Shown: positions 1 through 11,424, numbered from the stretch's first letter. The stretch is 64,000 bases of DNA from Combretum micranthum (GCA_024138025.1 JAMXBD010003348.1:60988-124987); one strand, 5' to 3'. Notes: generated by a model not told the origin, from the sequence alone. Numbers and translations: made by a program.

Positions 1-1602
1 ATTCATAATTTCTGTAGTAATTAGAAGTTCTAACTATTAAAACGGCCATAACTTGGTAATTTTAACTCAGAATTTTGCAACTAAGCTATCGATTTCTATC
101 TAATTCAAAAGATCTATTTATTTATGATGTTATTACTAATTTTTTGAAAATGTTTAGGTCTCAAATGTTCGGATCCGATCTTATCAATAGCTAAAATTCA
201 AAATTCTGAAATTGTTTTGTGAAATTTGCATTATTTCGAATAAGTAGATTATATGTATATGCAATATCTACAAGTTATGATCATGAATGTCATGATATGA
301 GCTATCTATATGTAATTCCTTCATGATTTTTTATTAAAGAGAATTTTACCAAAAAATTTCACTTTGCAATAATGCCATGAACATTTATTTGGAAAAACTA
401 TCTTTACTCCTTTGAAAATCATGCATATTTTTACTATGATGAATCCTTGATAACCTATATACCTAATACCTTCATTATCTTAATAAACTTCCTCATTTAA
501 AGGTTGGAAAATAGATGTTTTAAAGTAAGTTTTACTAGTGACGAATTTTGCAAAATTTTTGGAAAGGAAAATATTGTTTGATCTTAGTTGGAAAACTTTT
601 CCTTTGTTTTAGGTTTCTACTTTGATAAAAACACATTTACTTTCATAAAAATCAAATCTTTATTATATCTATTCCCTAAGACTTCTATTTTTCCATTAAA
701 ATACTCATTTTGACATTTGGAATTAGGTGTTTAAATAGGGATCATTTTTAGATCCGAATTTAAGAAAATTGTTTTTGAGATAGTTTCTTGTGGAAAACTC
801 ATTTATTCTTTATAAAATTAAATCATAATCAAACCTACTCCCTAATGCTTTCATTTATTTAATAAAACTTTTGTTTTAGAGTTGGAAAATAGGTGTTTTC
901 TTGGCATTTCACTCTAGTTACGAATTTCTACATTTTGTTGGAGTTGAATCATATATCAATCTTAACTTTTGTAATCATTTTCTTGTTTTGAAAATTTCTC
1001 TTAGTAAAACCATGATCAACTTTAAAAATCACTACTTTATGATACACATTACTTAAGCCTTCATTTTACATTTAAAACCTTCATTTTGAAGTTGGAAAAT
1101 ATGTTTTCTAAATGGATCTTTCTCAAGATCCGAATTTAAAAAATTACTTTTTGATAGAAACAAAATGGATCTTGAGTTTTATTCAACACATTCCTTAAGA
1201 ATATCATGTAGCAAGTCTTTCATGCATGAAAATAAGTAACTATGTCATTTTAACCAGTCTAAACAATATATCTACTATATTACTCATGTTATGAGGGTAA
1301 TGTAACAATGACAATATGTATATGTAAGTAAAAAAAAAAAAATGAAAATACATGCACAAAAATTCTATATGAACAACATATAACAATAATATAGCAAAAT
1401 ACTTAGTATATTAACTTTAATAGTAAAATCTACATATTGTAATGGCAAGGATATCATGTTCTAGTGTTTCCACATCTCTAGCATAAAGCTCATGGGATTT
1501 TTGGTGGAACTACACATGGAAGACGTTGCCATTACATGTTTTATAGCGGTAGGATCAAGATCTATTACCTATTTAGTGTTTTGGAAAAGGAAACTTGAAG
1601 TA

Positions 1603-1624
1603 AATTTTTTTTTTTTTGTGTGTA

Positions 1625-1655
<31 letters not shown>

Positions 1656-1656
1656 G
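1603..1656. repeat. Poly-T followed by (TG)n microsatellite
   Basis: A run of T is followed directly by alternating TG with a few interruptions (TATG, GGTG). Simple sequence of this kind is prone to slippage. It lies in the leader part of the LTR-like remnant. Confidence 0.9.
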
Positions 1657-2193
1657 TAGGAGGGGGTTTCACAACAATAAGGAAGGAGAGGAAGAGAAAA
1701 GAAAACTTCCAAAGGTTGGTTTTTGTAAGAAATGAGAAAAAGTGATAAGGTGAAAGGTGAAAAAGAGTTTATATAGAAAAGAATTTAGGGTTTGTATGAA
1801 TAATTTAATTGAAGAAAAATCAAACAAAAGAGAGTGAATGGGGGAGGGGGTGTGCCGGTTCTAGGAGGAGGGAGAGAAAGAGTGTTTTGATTTTGTTTTA
1901 TGTAATAAAATTCAAACTTAATAAGTAGTTTGAGTACAAAATATATTGGAAAAGTAACTTTGTAAGGAAATGATGCAAAGTTGTAAGAATGTAAGAATAG
2001 GGTATAGGTGGTTGTACTTGATGAATAGTGTAAAACAAAGCAAAAAGTTGATTAGACACTTAAATTACCAGTAGTAATGAAAATACGATAAAATGTTATA
2101 ACTGTAACTTTTAGAACCCAAAAAATTATATAACTGAAATATTTAGAAATATTATGAAATTATGAATCTAGCGGTACTAATATCATATAATTA

Positions 2194-2213
2194 ATATCCC
2201 GGCCCCGGGATAT
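2194..2213. other. Perfect 9-bp inverted repeat (CCCGGG-containing)
   Basis: ATATCCCGG and CCGGGATAT face each other across a 2-nt CC spacer. It marks the proposed edge of the minus-oriented LTR remnant. The rest of this stretch is AT-rich, so a GC-rich palindrome stands out. Confidence 0.85.
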
Positions 2214-2216
2214 ACT

Positions 2217-2604
2217 TTTCAAGATTTGTATCCAGTCAAGCTTGAAATTGGTCGAAAATTCACTAATTAGATATTGTTTAGCATTCTAATATTAATACAA
2301 TCCAATCTACATTTCCACTCATATTTCGACTTCTTGGTTTGTAGACACAGGTTTTGCCGGATCTAAACTGTTAGGGTTTTTTAAGATTTTGTTGACCTAG
2401 GGTTTCCGGTTGACTTTCCGATTTAGAGTTTTATTTCGGAGTTAACTCGTTTTTATTCTTAGGGTTTCCTTCTTGATATTGTCGGACATAAGATTTCTAG
2501 GTCCGATTGGTACAGAGATATTCTTTTAGGATTTCGGTTTCCGGTTTTAAGTCTTTCCCGAAATCATACTCAGGTTTACTAAGAAAACGAGGATTTACAT
2601 CGCG
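2217..2604. other. Unassigned, LTR-like AT-rich stretch
   Basis: No ORF of note. Phrases such as agggtttccggttgac resemble the middle of gypsy LTRs, but I found no second copy in the window. It is probably old LTR debris joined to the duplicated segment that starts near 2605. Confidence 0.35.
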
Positions 2605-2902
2605 TATTACCAATGCCTTGAACTATTCATCGTTGTGGGTCTTATTGTAAGTTTTATAGACTTAGGGCTACATTTAATATGCCTAAGTTAGTTCATGACT
2701 ACATGTAAGGCATCTTAAGCCTACTTCAAACTACATTTAGAGTATCCATAAGTATAAAGAGAATTATTTGGACATTCTATCTTAGGACTGCATTTAAGGT
2801 ATCTTAAGCAGACTACATTTAAGGCACCCTTGAACTTGCGAAATAAGAGGAATTGATTGGACGACTTAGACAATGATGGAACTACTAATTTCCTAACACT
2901 AA

Positions 2903-2998
2903 GTGGGGTGGGGTGGGGTGGGGGGGGGGGGGGGGGTAGGGGGGGGGGGGGGGGGGGGGTGGGGGGGTGGGGGGGTTGGGGGAGGGGAGGGGTGGGGT
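2903..2998 (+). repeat. Guanine-only tract with scattered T/A (G-quadruplex-prone)
   Basis: About 95 bases are almost entirely G with single T or A interruptions. The homologous position in the partner repeat (near 11730) has only a short ggggaggagggg stretch, so the tract is an expansion specific to this copy. The length may be affected by sequencing or assembly. Confidence 0.9.
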
Positions 2999-3419
2999 AG
3001 TATAGGGTATGGTTTATACCCTAGACTTCACGTTGGTTATTAGAAGATCATGTGCGATGTTTGCATTGCATACACTTGTTCATACATAGCATACAATTAA
3101 TAACTTGTTTGTTATTGTATTATGTAGTAATGAGAGTATTTCATTCCCATCTCATTGAGCCATAGCTTTTGCTCATTCCCCTATAATGCGATTAATGTTG
3201 CAAGTACTTTTAAGTATCTCTACAACTCTAATAGATTGACGATGTAAAATATAATAGCCGCTTTTACGATTTCAGGGGCACTACAAGAGATAATCTAGAT
3301 ATAATTATTTCCCTAGATGATTGACATCTTGATTTTAGACTAGTGAGATGTATGTTTAGTTACTCTATGAACATTACTAGGTAATTTCTTGATATATACT
3401 TGAGGTACTCATGTATTAG

Positions 3420-3610
3420 GGGTTTGTTTCGTTCTAGCATTGTTTTGGCATCGTTTGGCATCGTTTTGGTGTCAAACATATACTAAATCGATACCAATGA
3501 AAAATTGACCGTTTTACTCATAAACAGATTAAATATATATTGATACTGAACTAATACCGAATCAATACTAAACTGATATAAATTCGATACCCAACAATCC
3601 AAACAAGTCC
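3420..3610. mobile_element. Tourist/PIF-Harbinger-like MITE, 191 bp
   Basis: The partner repeat at 12109-12111 shows the uninterrupted site (tattagaactc). Here that site is split by 191 bp flanked on both sides by TAG (3417-3419 and 3611-3613), giving a 3-bp target duplication. The ends are imperfect inverted repeats: GGGTTTGTTTCG at the left, and GGACTTGTTTGG on the reverse strand at the right. A 3-bp duplication with GGG-TTTGTTTGG-like ends matches Tourist-type MITEs, although their usual target is TAA/TTA. No transposase is encoded; movement would depend on an enzyme supplied elsewhere. Confidence 0.78.
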
Positions 3611-3640
3611 TAGAACTCTTCTACTTACTATGTACCCATA

Positions 3641-4193
3641 TGTAAATATAAGTTTGGAATGAAGTATGCTTGTATGATGATTAGATGCTTTACAAATACT
3701 AAGTAACTTAATTAGGTATTCATGGTAGGTTGTCACGACTATAGCTCACTTAAGACATGATAGCTTTTTTTGTATAGAGCTTAAGTTTAAGCTTAGGACT
3801 AAACTTAGAAGACTTATAGTTATATAAAAAACGAAACCAATAGCATAGGAGGTTGAATTATGATTCGAAAGGTTTAAGTAACTTGACTTGTATGTGAGAG
3901 AAAACATATATATTGAACTATGATTTTTATTATGAAGTCACATGTTTACAAAATAGTAAATTTAATCACAAGTCAAAGGATGATTTTTCATAAAACTCAA
4001 CATTTAAAAAAGAATGTTTACAAAATTTTACTTTTCAGACAACATCACTAGGATCATACATATAATAAGAGTTATTATCAATACTAAATGATTTTCAAAG
4101 GTAGAAATATTTATATGATTGTTATAAAGTGTCTAAGTGAAGTAAATCTTTGGAAAATGCAAGAATTAAGGGCTAAGAATTATAGAACGAATT
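3641..4193. other. AT-rich spacer, nothing recognised
   Basis: No convincing ORF, RNA gene or transposon end was seen. The copy-1 repeat fades out near 3640. Confidence 0.5.
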
Positions 4194-5480
4194 TGTAACG
4201 TCCTTTTCCGAGACCTCAATTGCCTTAAATGTTAAAAATAACTTTAGAAATATATAGATCTTTTCGATTAGGTAAAAAATTACTACAAATATGTGAAATT
4301 CGAAGTTAAAATGAGCAAGTTGTGGCCATTTTAAGTTGAAACTTCCGTAACCAGAAAAAAATGACGTGAATAAAATAAATAAAGTTAGAAATTTAAGTAG
4401 AACCTCTATGAAATACATATTATGGATATTTCTTTTGTCTAGATGATGAGGAATATGAGACCTCCTTACTTGATGATTATTTCAACTAAGCAGATCGCTA
4501 TATGGACAAGTGACTTTTCCCTCATGATTTCGTTATCTTACTCGTGCTTGTAGATCATTGCACTAAATTTATAAGTACAAGATAAAATGAACATGTATGG
4601 AGTTATGAATACTTATGTATATGCTTCTATTAATGTATGACAAGGGATACTAAGTATATCGAAACCAACAAATGATTCTTTAAGTTTATCGTCAATATTA
4701 CATGTTACTTATGTATGTATGACATTTGTTTGATCACCATTAAGTATACTCTAACTTTACTTGGCTTTAATATAAACTAAATGAGCATGTATTACTTTTG
4801 TCTAGTCACATGTCGAAGACTGCTACTCTTATGCAAAGAATCAGAAGGGTCCGAGGCCAAGCTCATTCATACAATTAGAAAGGCCCGTAGCCATGCTTAT
4901 TCTTAAGGAATTAAGGATTATAGGGATGCAGCAGAGGGATGAGCCGTGTCGATCGATTACTATGATCAGAGTGCTCGGAGACTAACAGTAAAGATCGCGT
5001 AAACCTTTAATTCCCATTTCCCTAACACTTGATATGGAGGGTTTAAATCCATTATATATATGGTTTCTTAATACCTATACATAACTGTTTATAACATGTG
5101 GCTATTGCATAACATGCGTGGCATATGCGTGAAAAATAATAAACTTGTTTAAATTTAATGTGCAAATAAAGGGAATATCTCACTAAGCACATTGTAAGCT
5201 TACATCCCCATAGATCTTTGTTGAAGCAAGTGTACTTGAGACTCCATTTATGGAATGGGACATTAAGTAAATCATTGGTGGACTTACGAGCCTTTATGGA
5301 AAAATCGAGAGCATAGGATGAAGTTTAATCTATGGAAGTTTCTTTATGAATAATATGTGATATGGTTTTATTTTTGGAGACTATTAGAAAATACCCATTT
5401 ATTCTATACCATTTGAGGACATTTTGTGTGTGTGTGTGTGTGTGGGGGGGGGGTGGTGGGGTTGTGTGTGAGGATGGGAA
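4194..5480 (+). repeat. Chromovirus-like LTR remnant, plus orientation
   Basis: It begins TGTAACGTCC...GAGACC, a typical opening of chromoviral (Tekay/Del-type) LTRs. It contains a GAGGCC/AAGGCCCG-bearing stretch near 4850 and an LTR-3'-like phrase (ctcactaagcacattg) near 5170. A (GT)n plus G-run sits at 5425-5455. No clear terminal CA, partner copy or target duplication was found, so the right border is approximate. It may be an LTR fragment inserted between the CV-1 5' LTR debris and the CV-1 coding part. Confidence 0.45.
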
Positions 5481-5589
5481 GGTATGCTCCTAGGATTTGT
5501 AATTAAATTTTTTATATATATTTATATACATTAAATGATAAGTATTTCTTTTTCCTTGTTCTTTAATTGTTATTAATATAAATTGTGCT

Positions 5590-6030
5590 TCATTGATGCG
5601 TTCCTTGATACTGGAGCAACACATTCCTTTATAAGCTTAGGTATGGTATAACATGCTGAAATAAATGCTCAAGTTTCATTAGCTCCTTTGAGAATAAGTA
5701 CGCCAACGGGTGGTAAGGCTATTTCTAAGCTGATAGTAAAAGAGTGTCCTATTGTAATTAAGGATATTATTATGCCCACAAATTTGATCCTATTGGCTAT
5801 AAGTAGGTATGATGTAATCTTGGGGTTGTCTCAACATTGCATCAATGTAGACTACAAGAGAAGAGAGGAAAGGATTACCAAACCAAATGTAAAAGAAATG
5901 ATGTTGGTCAACCAAAGTAATGCAATGCAAGGAAATCAATTACAATCTGTGACTCTTGAAGAAGAGGAGGAGTGTGAAACAATGTGGTTGTGTCTGGTAG
6001 AAATGGATAAAAGTCCCTTGAATAAAAAGT
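5590..6030 (+). pseudogene. CV-1 aspartic protease remnant
   Basis: The retroviral-type aspartic protease would mature the Gag-Pol polyprotein inside the particle. The catalytic triplet DTG (5607-5615), followed by ATH, is intact at the DNA level in a leucine-rich context. Downstream (5688-6032) an open stretch keeps a DVILG motif near residue 44, equivalent to the second conserved part of the fold. The upstream frame is broken (a stop near 5650), and no gag precedes it. After DVILG the reading continues into the protease-RT linker with an acidic EEEE run. It is clearly nonfunctional as it stands. Confidence 0.75.
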
Positions 6031-6129
6031 GATACCAGTAGTGAGAAAGTATCAAAAAGTATTTCCTAGTGAGTTACTTAGGTAACCCCAAGTAGAGAAG
6101 TTAAGTTTACAATTGACTTGGTATCTGGT

Positions 6130-6960
6130 ACTTAATCAATATCAAAGGCTCCATATAGAATGGCGCTAGCAAAACTGAAAGAATTAAAAACTCAACTCCT
6201 GAAGCTAATGGATAAAGGGTTCATTCGACCTAGTGTGTCTCCTTGGTGAGCCCCTGTCCTATTTGTTAAGAAGAAGGATGGCACAATGAGGTTATGCATA
6301 GATTATAGGGAGTGGAGTTAAATAAACTCACCATTAGAAACAAATATCCATTACCAACGATTGAAGATCTATTTGGTCAACTTCAAAGAGCAATAGTCTT
6401 TTCACGAATAGATCTAAGATTTGCTTATCACCAACTCTGGATTAAATCCAAAGATATTCCTAAAATAGTATTTCGTACTTGGTATGGACATTATAAGTTT
6501 TTAGTAATTCCTTTTGGTTTAACCAATGCTCCTATAGCTTTCATGGATCTAATGAATTGAATCTTCAATCCTTCCTTGTATAAGTTTGCAGTAGTATTCA
6601 TCGATGATATCTTTATATATTCCAAAGATGAAGATGAGCACGCTAAACATTTAAGGATTGTGTTGGGAATGTTGAAGGAAAAGAAGTTATCTGCAAAGCT
6701 ATCCAAATGTGAATTTTGGATTAAGTAAGTGATGTTCTTAGGTCATATCATTTTTGGAGATGGTATGTCAATTGATGCAGAAAAAGTAAAGGCAATTATG
6801 GAATGGAAGCAACATATGAATTTAATTGAAATTCGAAGCTTTCTTGGTTTAGCATGATATTATAGAAGGTTTGTAAAAGACTTTTCACTGATAGCAAAAC
6901 CTTTGACAAATTGAAATGGAAAAATGTTAAGTTTGAATAGAGTGAAGAATGTGAAAAGTG
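6130..6960 (+). pseudogene. CV-1 reverse transcriptase remnant
   Basis: The RT would copy element RNA into DNA. Recognisable blocks in order: KGFIRPS.SPW (near 6215), [19 protein letters not shown] (near 6255-6310), [12 protein letters not shown] (6336-6375), FSRIDLR..YHQL (6400-6435), [10 protein letters not shown] (6471-6500), PFGLTNAP (6510-6535), the catalytic FIDD (6597-6608), and FLGHII (near 6731). Stops interrupt it (a TGA in the SPW.AP block, after LMN at 6558, and in the FWIK segment near 6725), as do frameshifts. The motifs place it in the Tekay-like chromovirus group. Confidence 0.85.
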
Positions 6961-7385
6961 TTTCCAAGAATTGAAGCAAAGATTAGTTATCGCTCCAATT
7001 TTAACCTTGCCAATAATGAAGAGTCATTTAGTGTGTATAATGATGCTTCATGAAATAGTTTAGGTTGTTTATTAATGTAAGGAAGAAAGCTAGTAGTATA
7101 TGCTTCAAGACAATTAAAACCATATGAAAAACAACTGCCCTACTCATGATCTAGAATTAGCAACTATAATTTTTGCCCTTAAGATCTGGTGACATCATTT
7201 ATATGGGCAAAAATGTGAATAGACCATAAGAGCCTAAAATATTTGTTTACTTAAAAGGAACTTAACGTGCGACAAAGTAGATGGCTGAAACTAATAAAGG
7301 TTATGACTTGAGCATTAACTATCATCCAGGAAAATCAAATGTGGTAGCTGATGCTTTAAGTCAAAAGAATTATAGTGTAATAGCC
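6960..7385 (+). pseudogene. CV-1 RNase H remnant
   Basis: RNase H removes the RNA strand after copying. Fragments of the gypsy RNase H region can be read across several frames: a YASRQLKP-like block near 7100, LWRHY/LYG-like residues near 7190, DHKSLKYL-like (DHKSLKYLF) near 7222-7245, and a VVADALS-like segment near 7340-7360 that normally closes the domain. Multiple stops and frameshifts are present and no long ORF survives. Confidence 0.65.
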
Positions 7386-7559
7386 GCCATGTTAACAAAA
7401 CAACAAGAGTTGATTTGAGAATTCGAAAGGTTAAGAATCAAACTCAGTTGTCATGAAGAAGATTCACAAATGGCTATTGTGATAGTACAACCTACATTAT
7501 TGGGTCAAATTAAGGAGTCACAGCAAACGGATTCGAAGATTGATGAAATTAAGAACAAA

Positions 7560-8470
7560 ATCCAACAATGAGCTTATATGGATTTCACATTGGATTCTAA
7601 AGGAATTTTAAGGATTAGAGGAAGATTGTTTGTGTCAAATGACCAAAATCTAAGAAATGAAATCATTAATGAAGCTCATAACTCATGATATATCGTGCAC
7701 CCAGGAGGAACTAAGATGTACCAAGATCTCAAACAAAATTTTTGGTGGGAAGGAATGAAAAAAGGACATTGCATGGTATTTAGCCCAATGCTCAATCTAT
7801 CAACAAGTGAACACGGACCACTAAAGACTAGTGGGTTATTGCAATTCCTCCCTAAGCTAAAATGGAAATGGGGAAATATCACCATGGATTTTGTGACTGT
7901 ATTACCTAAGACCTGTGGTGGATATGATGCAATATGGGTAGTGGTGGATCGATTCACCAAATCTGCACACTTTCTACCAATGAACATGACATACTCTTTA
8001 GGTAAACTAGATGGGATATATATTAAGGACATTGTAAGATTACATGGAGTGGTAGCTAGCATTGTGTCAGTATCAACATTTTGTATCAAAATTATGGAGA
8101 AGCCTACAAAACGCTCTTGGTACTAAGTTGCAATCGGTACGGCTTATTATCCTCAAACGAATGGCTAGTCTAAACATACGATCCAAACTCTAGAAGATAT
8201 GTTGAGGGCATGCACACTAAACATCAAGGACAATTGGGATTGATATTTGTCTTTGATTGAATTTGATTATAATAATAGTTATCACTCCACAATTAAGATG
8301 TCACCATATGAAGCATTGTACGGACGAAAATTAGATCCCCACTTTATTGGGATGAAGGAGAAAAAGCATTGATTGGACCTAAGTTGCTTTAAGAAACACT
8401 GGAAAAGGTGAAAATTATAAGACAAAGAATGAAGGAATCATAGGATGGGCAAAAAATTTGGGTTGATCTA
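7560..8470 (+). pseudogene. CV-1 integrase remnant
   Basis: Integrase would join the cDNA to the chromosome. The best open part (7695-8126) reads HPGGTKMYQDL..FWWEGMK, the N-terminal zinc-domain environment, followed by the catalytic-core start MDFVTVLPK (near 7884-7910, first acidic residue D) and VVVDRFTKSAHFLP. The second Asp and the Glu region (a TAYYPQTNG-like block near 8140-8165) are frame-shifted and mutated; the usual CGYLD-type second Asp is not legible. The tail includes [10 protein letters not shown] (8300-8330). Nonfunctional. Confidence 0.78.
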
Positions 8471-8925
8471 AAAAGACATGAAGTGGAATTTCCACCATGT
8501 GAGCATGTACTTAAGAGTAACACCAATAAAAGGTCATAGGAGATTTGAAGCCAAAGGAAAATTGAGCCCGCGATATGTTGAACCTTATGAGATTTTAGAA
8601 AGAGTTGGTGAAGTGGCCTACAAACTGAATTTACCACCTCAATTGTTTGGAATTCATAATGTGTTCCATGTATCAATGTTGAGGAAGCATATCCCTGATC
8701 CAAATAGAATTCTTGAAGCAGACCCTATTGAGCTCTAACCTAATTTGATATATCGAGAATATCCAGTTACAATTCTTGATACAAAAAAGAAGGAACTCCG
8801 AAATAAGAACATCAATTATGTAAAGGTATAATGTAACAAGTGTTTTGATAGAGAAGCAACCTAGGACCGTGAAAGTGAAATGAAAAAGAAATTGCCATAC
8901 TTGTTCATAGACCTAGGTATGGTCT
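8470..8925 (+). pseudogene. CV-1 integrase C-terminus and chromodomain remnant
   Basis: The open stretch 8478-8738 carries the GPY/F-like block (LSPRYVEPYEILERVG, near residues 30-45) and the conserved VFHVSMLRK segment. After the stop near 8739, the sequence up to about 8925 still reads like a chromodomain in pieces (YPVTILD, LRNK, then an EAT..ESEM..LPYLF tail). In the family this C-terminal chromodomain tethers integrase to modified histones and steers insertion into heterochromatin. Stops replace key Trp positions, so it is dead. Confidence 0.72.
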
Positions 8926-8949
8926 AAAGTTTTGAGGAAAAAACTTTTT

Positions 8950-8965
8950 AAAGGAGGGGAGAATA
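8950..8965 (+). promoter_or_regulatory. CV-1 polypurine tract
   Basis: A purine run (AAAGGAGGGGAGAA) sits immediately before the TG that opens the 3' LTR. It would prime plus-strand DNA synthesis. Confidence 0.8.
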
Positions 8966-9086
8966 TGAAACCCCGTAATTTTATAATAATGAAATATAGA
9001 TAAAGCCAAATCTAATTCCTAATTAAGACATGAACTATCAAAACATTAATAACTTAAACTCTTAATAAGTAAGTTATAGTTTACGG

Positions 9087-9891
9087 TAGACATCATCACA
9101 GGACGGTTCCGAACCAGGAACCGCCCCGAACCGTCACCGGCGGTTCCTGATCCGGGAACCGCCCCGTCGGTGACTGTTCTGAACCGTCTAAGGACCCTCC
9201 GGAACCGGCGAGTCCAAGCGGTTCGCGTGGCGGAACCGGCGGTTCCAACGGGTCTGGAACCGCCATATAAAAAAAAAAAAAAGAGAGAACACATGCAGGT
9301 TTCTCAGAATCCGTTTCTGGGCATGGGATTGTTGGGGGTGGGGGTTGGTTTTATATAATATAGAGAGAGGGGGGGCGAGACTCGGTCACGTGGACAAAGC
9401 AAAGCAAGGAGCTTGCTTTCTTTTTGTGCGTGTTTTACAAAATTGCCCTTCCTGGTTGTTTTCTTAAAGGAAACCTGCATTGAATTCCTAAAATGGATTT
9501 AAGTTGCTGCTTTATGTTATGATTTTCAAGGACCAAAGGGGAGGGGAAGGGTGGTGGGGAAGGAGGGGAAAGACAGTAAGATATATTAAAGGCAAAACGA
9601 TTTGAAGTTACCTAAAATTATCAATTTGTATTTATCAATAATAAAACAAAATATAATCTTACAGTTGTAGTATTAACAGCTACCATCATTACTAGGATTT
9701 GGTTCTTTCCATTTTTTTCATCAGAAGAAAAAAAAAAAAAAAAACCCTTTCATGTGGAACCGGAACCAGAACCAGCGTTTCCTTGGAACCATGAACCGGC
9801 CCGGCTCTGGCGGTTCAGGTTTCGGTTGTGGAACCGTGAACCGGCGGTTCCAGTTCGGGTCCGGAACCGACTCGAACCGTGCCGATGTCTA
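9087..9891. mobile_element. hAT-superfamily non-autonomous element 1, 805 bp
   Basis: The 8-bp direct duplication GTTTACGG (9079-9086 and 9892-9899) is exact. The ends are inverted repeats: TAGACATCATCAC at left, and TAGACATCGGCAC on the reverse strand at right. Both subterminal regions (about 200 bp each) are GC-rich and full of GGAACCG/CGGTTCC motifs in both orientations, as in other plant hAT elements whose transposase binds subterminal repeats. The centre is ordinary AT-rich DNA with poly-A runs near 9264 and 9728. No transposase is encoded. It inserted into the CV-1 3' LTR, so it is younger than CV-1. Confidence 0.9.
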
Positions 9892-10142
9892 GTTTACGGT
9901 AACTAATATTAAAGCTAAAAAATAAGTCTTAAACCAAAATATTTAATATAGTAGATACGTAAGTTTTCATCTAAAAATATTAACGAATAAGTATTTATTA
10001 TTTGTGTCATCAAACCTGAAAAATTCCAAATTCACCATTGTCAGTCCCCTTGCTCTCCAAGTTAATTCTTTAGGAAGGAATTACTTTGGTCAAAACTGTG
10101 CTCCTCACGATTGGATTTCGTCCAAGCAAAGGTAACAACAAA

Positions 10143-10186
10143 CGCACACAGACACACGTCTGTATACACACACACGCACACACATA
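10143..10186. repeat. (CA)n-rich microsatellite
   Basis: Interrupted CACACA/CACACG repeats within the CV-1 3' LTR. Confidence 0.85.
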
Positions 10187-10898
10187 TGAATTTCGTTTCC
10201 AAATACCTCCGTTCTGTTCCCATTCCATCCCTTTCATTCATCTATTTTATTTTCTTTTTAAACTTTCTTATATCAAAACTCCAACGAAACTTCTAAATTT
10301 CATAACTTTTACATATATTAACTATTTTCAATTTTAAAAGTCACGTTAGGATCGTGGAATAATGCTATTCAAAACAAGACTAGACTTGGTAAGGTTTTAT
10401 CTACCTTAAAACATCTCATTAATAGGAATATTAAATATTAAATTTTACGATTATAGTTATTATAAAGTTATATTTAATTATATTAACTATAGAAAAATAT
10501 TCATTTTATGTTTTGGGTGAAAACTTTGATTTTTCAAATCAATCGCAAGATTATTTTGATTAGATAAGACCACAGTGAGTGGGATATTCGATTATTTACT
10601 ATCTTTTCTATGTTTTTTAGAATTATTTAATGATTACATACTAATTTATACCGTGTAATTATTAGCTAGAAATTGTTTAATGGTGGTTGTAACTATATTG
10701 AAAAATGTTTACGGTACTAGGATAATCAAATGGTACCTTCAGAAAATTTAAAATCTACCGTGACATACCAAAAGATCCACTAATAACCGTGGTTTCTAAT
10801 GCATTATTCAATTTGTTTTATGATTGAATATTATTATTTGTCTTGAAAGAGTAAACTTCAACGTATATAATATATTCTTCTAATATTTATGTTTTAAT

Positions 10899-10925
10899 AC
10901 ATATATATATATATATATATTATAA
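10899..10925. repeat. (AT)n microsatellite
   Basis: An alternating ATATAT run in AT-rich LTR sequence. Confidence 0.85.
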
Positions 10926-11424
10926 TACATATGTTTTGCGTTTTTGTTTGCCTCAAAATGAAGAAGAAAAATAATAATAATATGAAAACAAAAAGGGTTC
11001 TACTGCTCTCCAACGATGGAAATCGAGAAAGTTCCCTATGAAATCCCAACTTCATTAAGGACATGACAATAACTTTCACGAGGCTTTTGAAGTAGACATG
11101 TTTGATTAATGAGTTTATTACTTCATGTGCATTTTAATTATTGTAATTGTTGAATTTATATTTGGTTTGTCACCCATGAATATATTTAATGTCTATTAGA
11201 TGTAATAAAATCTTTTATGCATTACACAGTGTCTTGTATCATTTAATACCATCACTATTACATGATAGATAGAGAGGAAATTTAAGCTATTTTGAGCTAC
11301 AATTAAGGTATTCCCGAGTATTAAGAAAATTATTTTTAGATATCAATTTTATTAAAATCTCTTTATATGCATCTTTGAGTATTACTGTTTTGGTAATAAA
11401 AACCAAAAGATTTAGGCAAGTAGC

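Larger units (their letters stand above)
1..2216 (-). repeat. LTR-like remnant, minus orientation, cut by window start
   Basis: No coding region is visible. Read on the minus strand, the right edge (about 2213) opens with a CCCGGG-rich palindrome followed by AT-rich sequence. A TATA-like element (TATATAAAC) lies at 1767-1775, followed by a pyrimidine-rich leader. This layout (AT-rich upstream part, TATA box, leader) resembles the LTRs of the chromoviruses elsewhere in the window. Phrases such as gatccgaatttaa recur near 750 and 1125, hinting at internal duplication. The expected terminal TG/CA is not clean, and the other end lies outside the window. The LTR assignment is inference; it could also be unrelated intergenic repeat. 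Confidence 0.42.
2605..3640 (+). repeat. Diverged direct repeat, copy 1 (partner at 11425-12137); probable 5' LTR fragment of CV-1
   Basis: From taccaatgccttgaac onward this segment aligns by eye along its whole length with 11425-12137. Many substitutions separate the copies, and copy 1 has two extra blocks: a G-rich tract (2903-2998) and a 191-bp MITE (3420-3610). Copy 2 lies in the 3' LTR of the plus-strand gypsy element CV-1, so copy 1 is plausibly what is left of its 5' LTR. The upstream part of that LTR was not found. The segment also carries the short pyrimidine-rich gctcattccc block typical of the 3' part of chromoviral LTRs. Confidence 0.65.

Noticed and set aside
4173..4418. 81-codon minus-strand ORF with hydrophobic residues
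   Set aside because: Phe/Leu/Ile-rich because of AT-rich DNA; it overlaps the TGTAACGTCC LTR-like start on the other strand.
9046..9358. Arg-rich ORFs on both strands
   Set aside because: Produced by the repetitive GGAACCG motifs of the hAT element ends; stop-free by composition.
10086..10337. 83-codon ORF over the CA microsatellite
   Set aside because: Low-complexity sequence within the CV-1 3' LTR, two overlapping frames open, no conserved feature.
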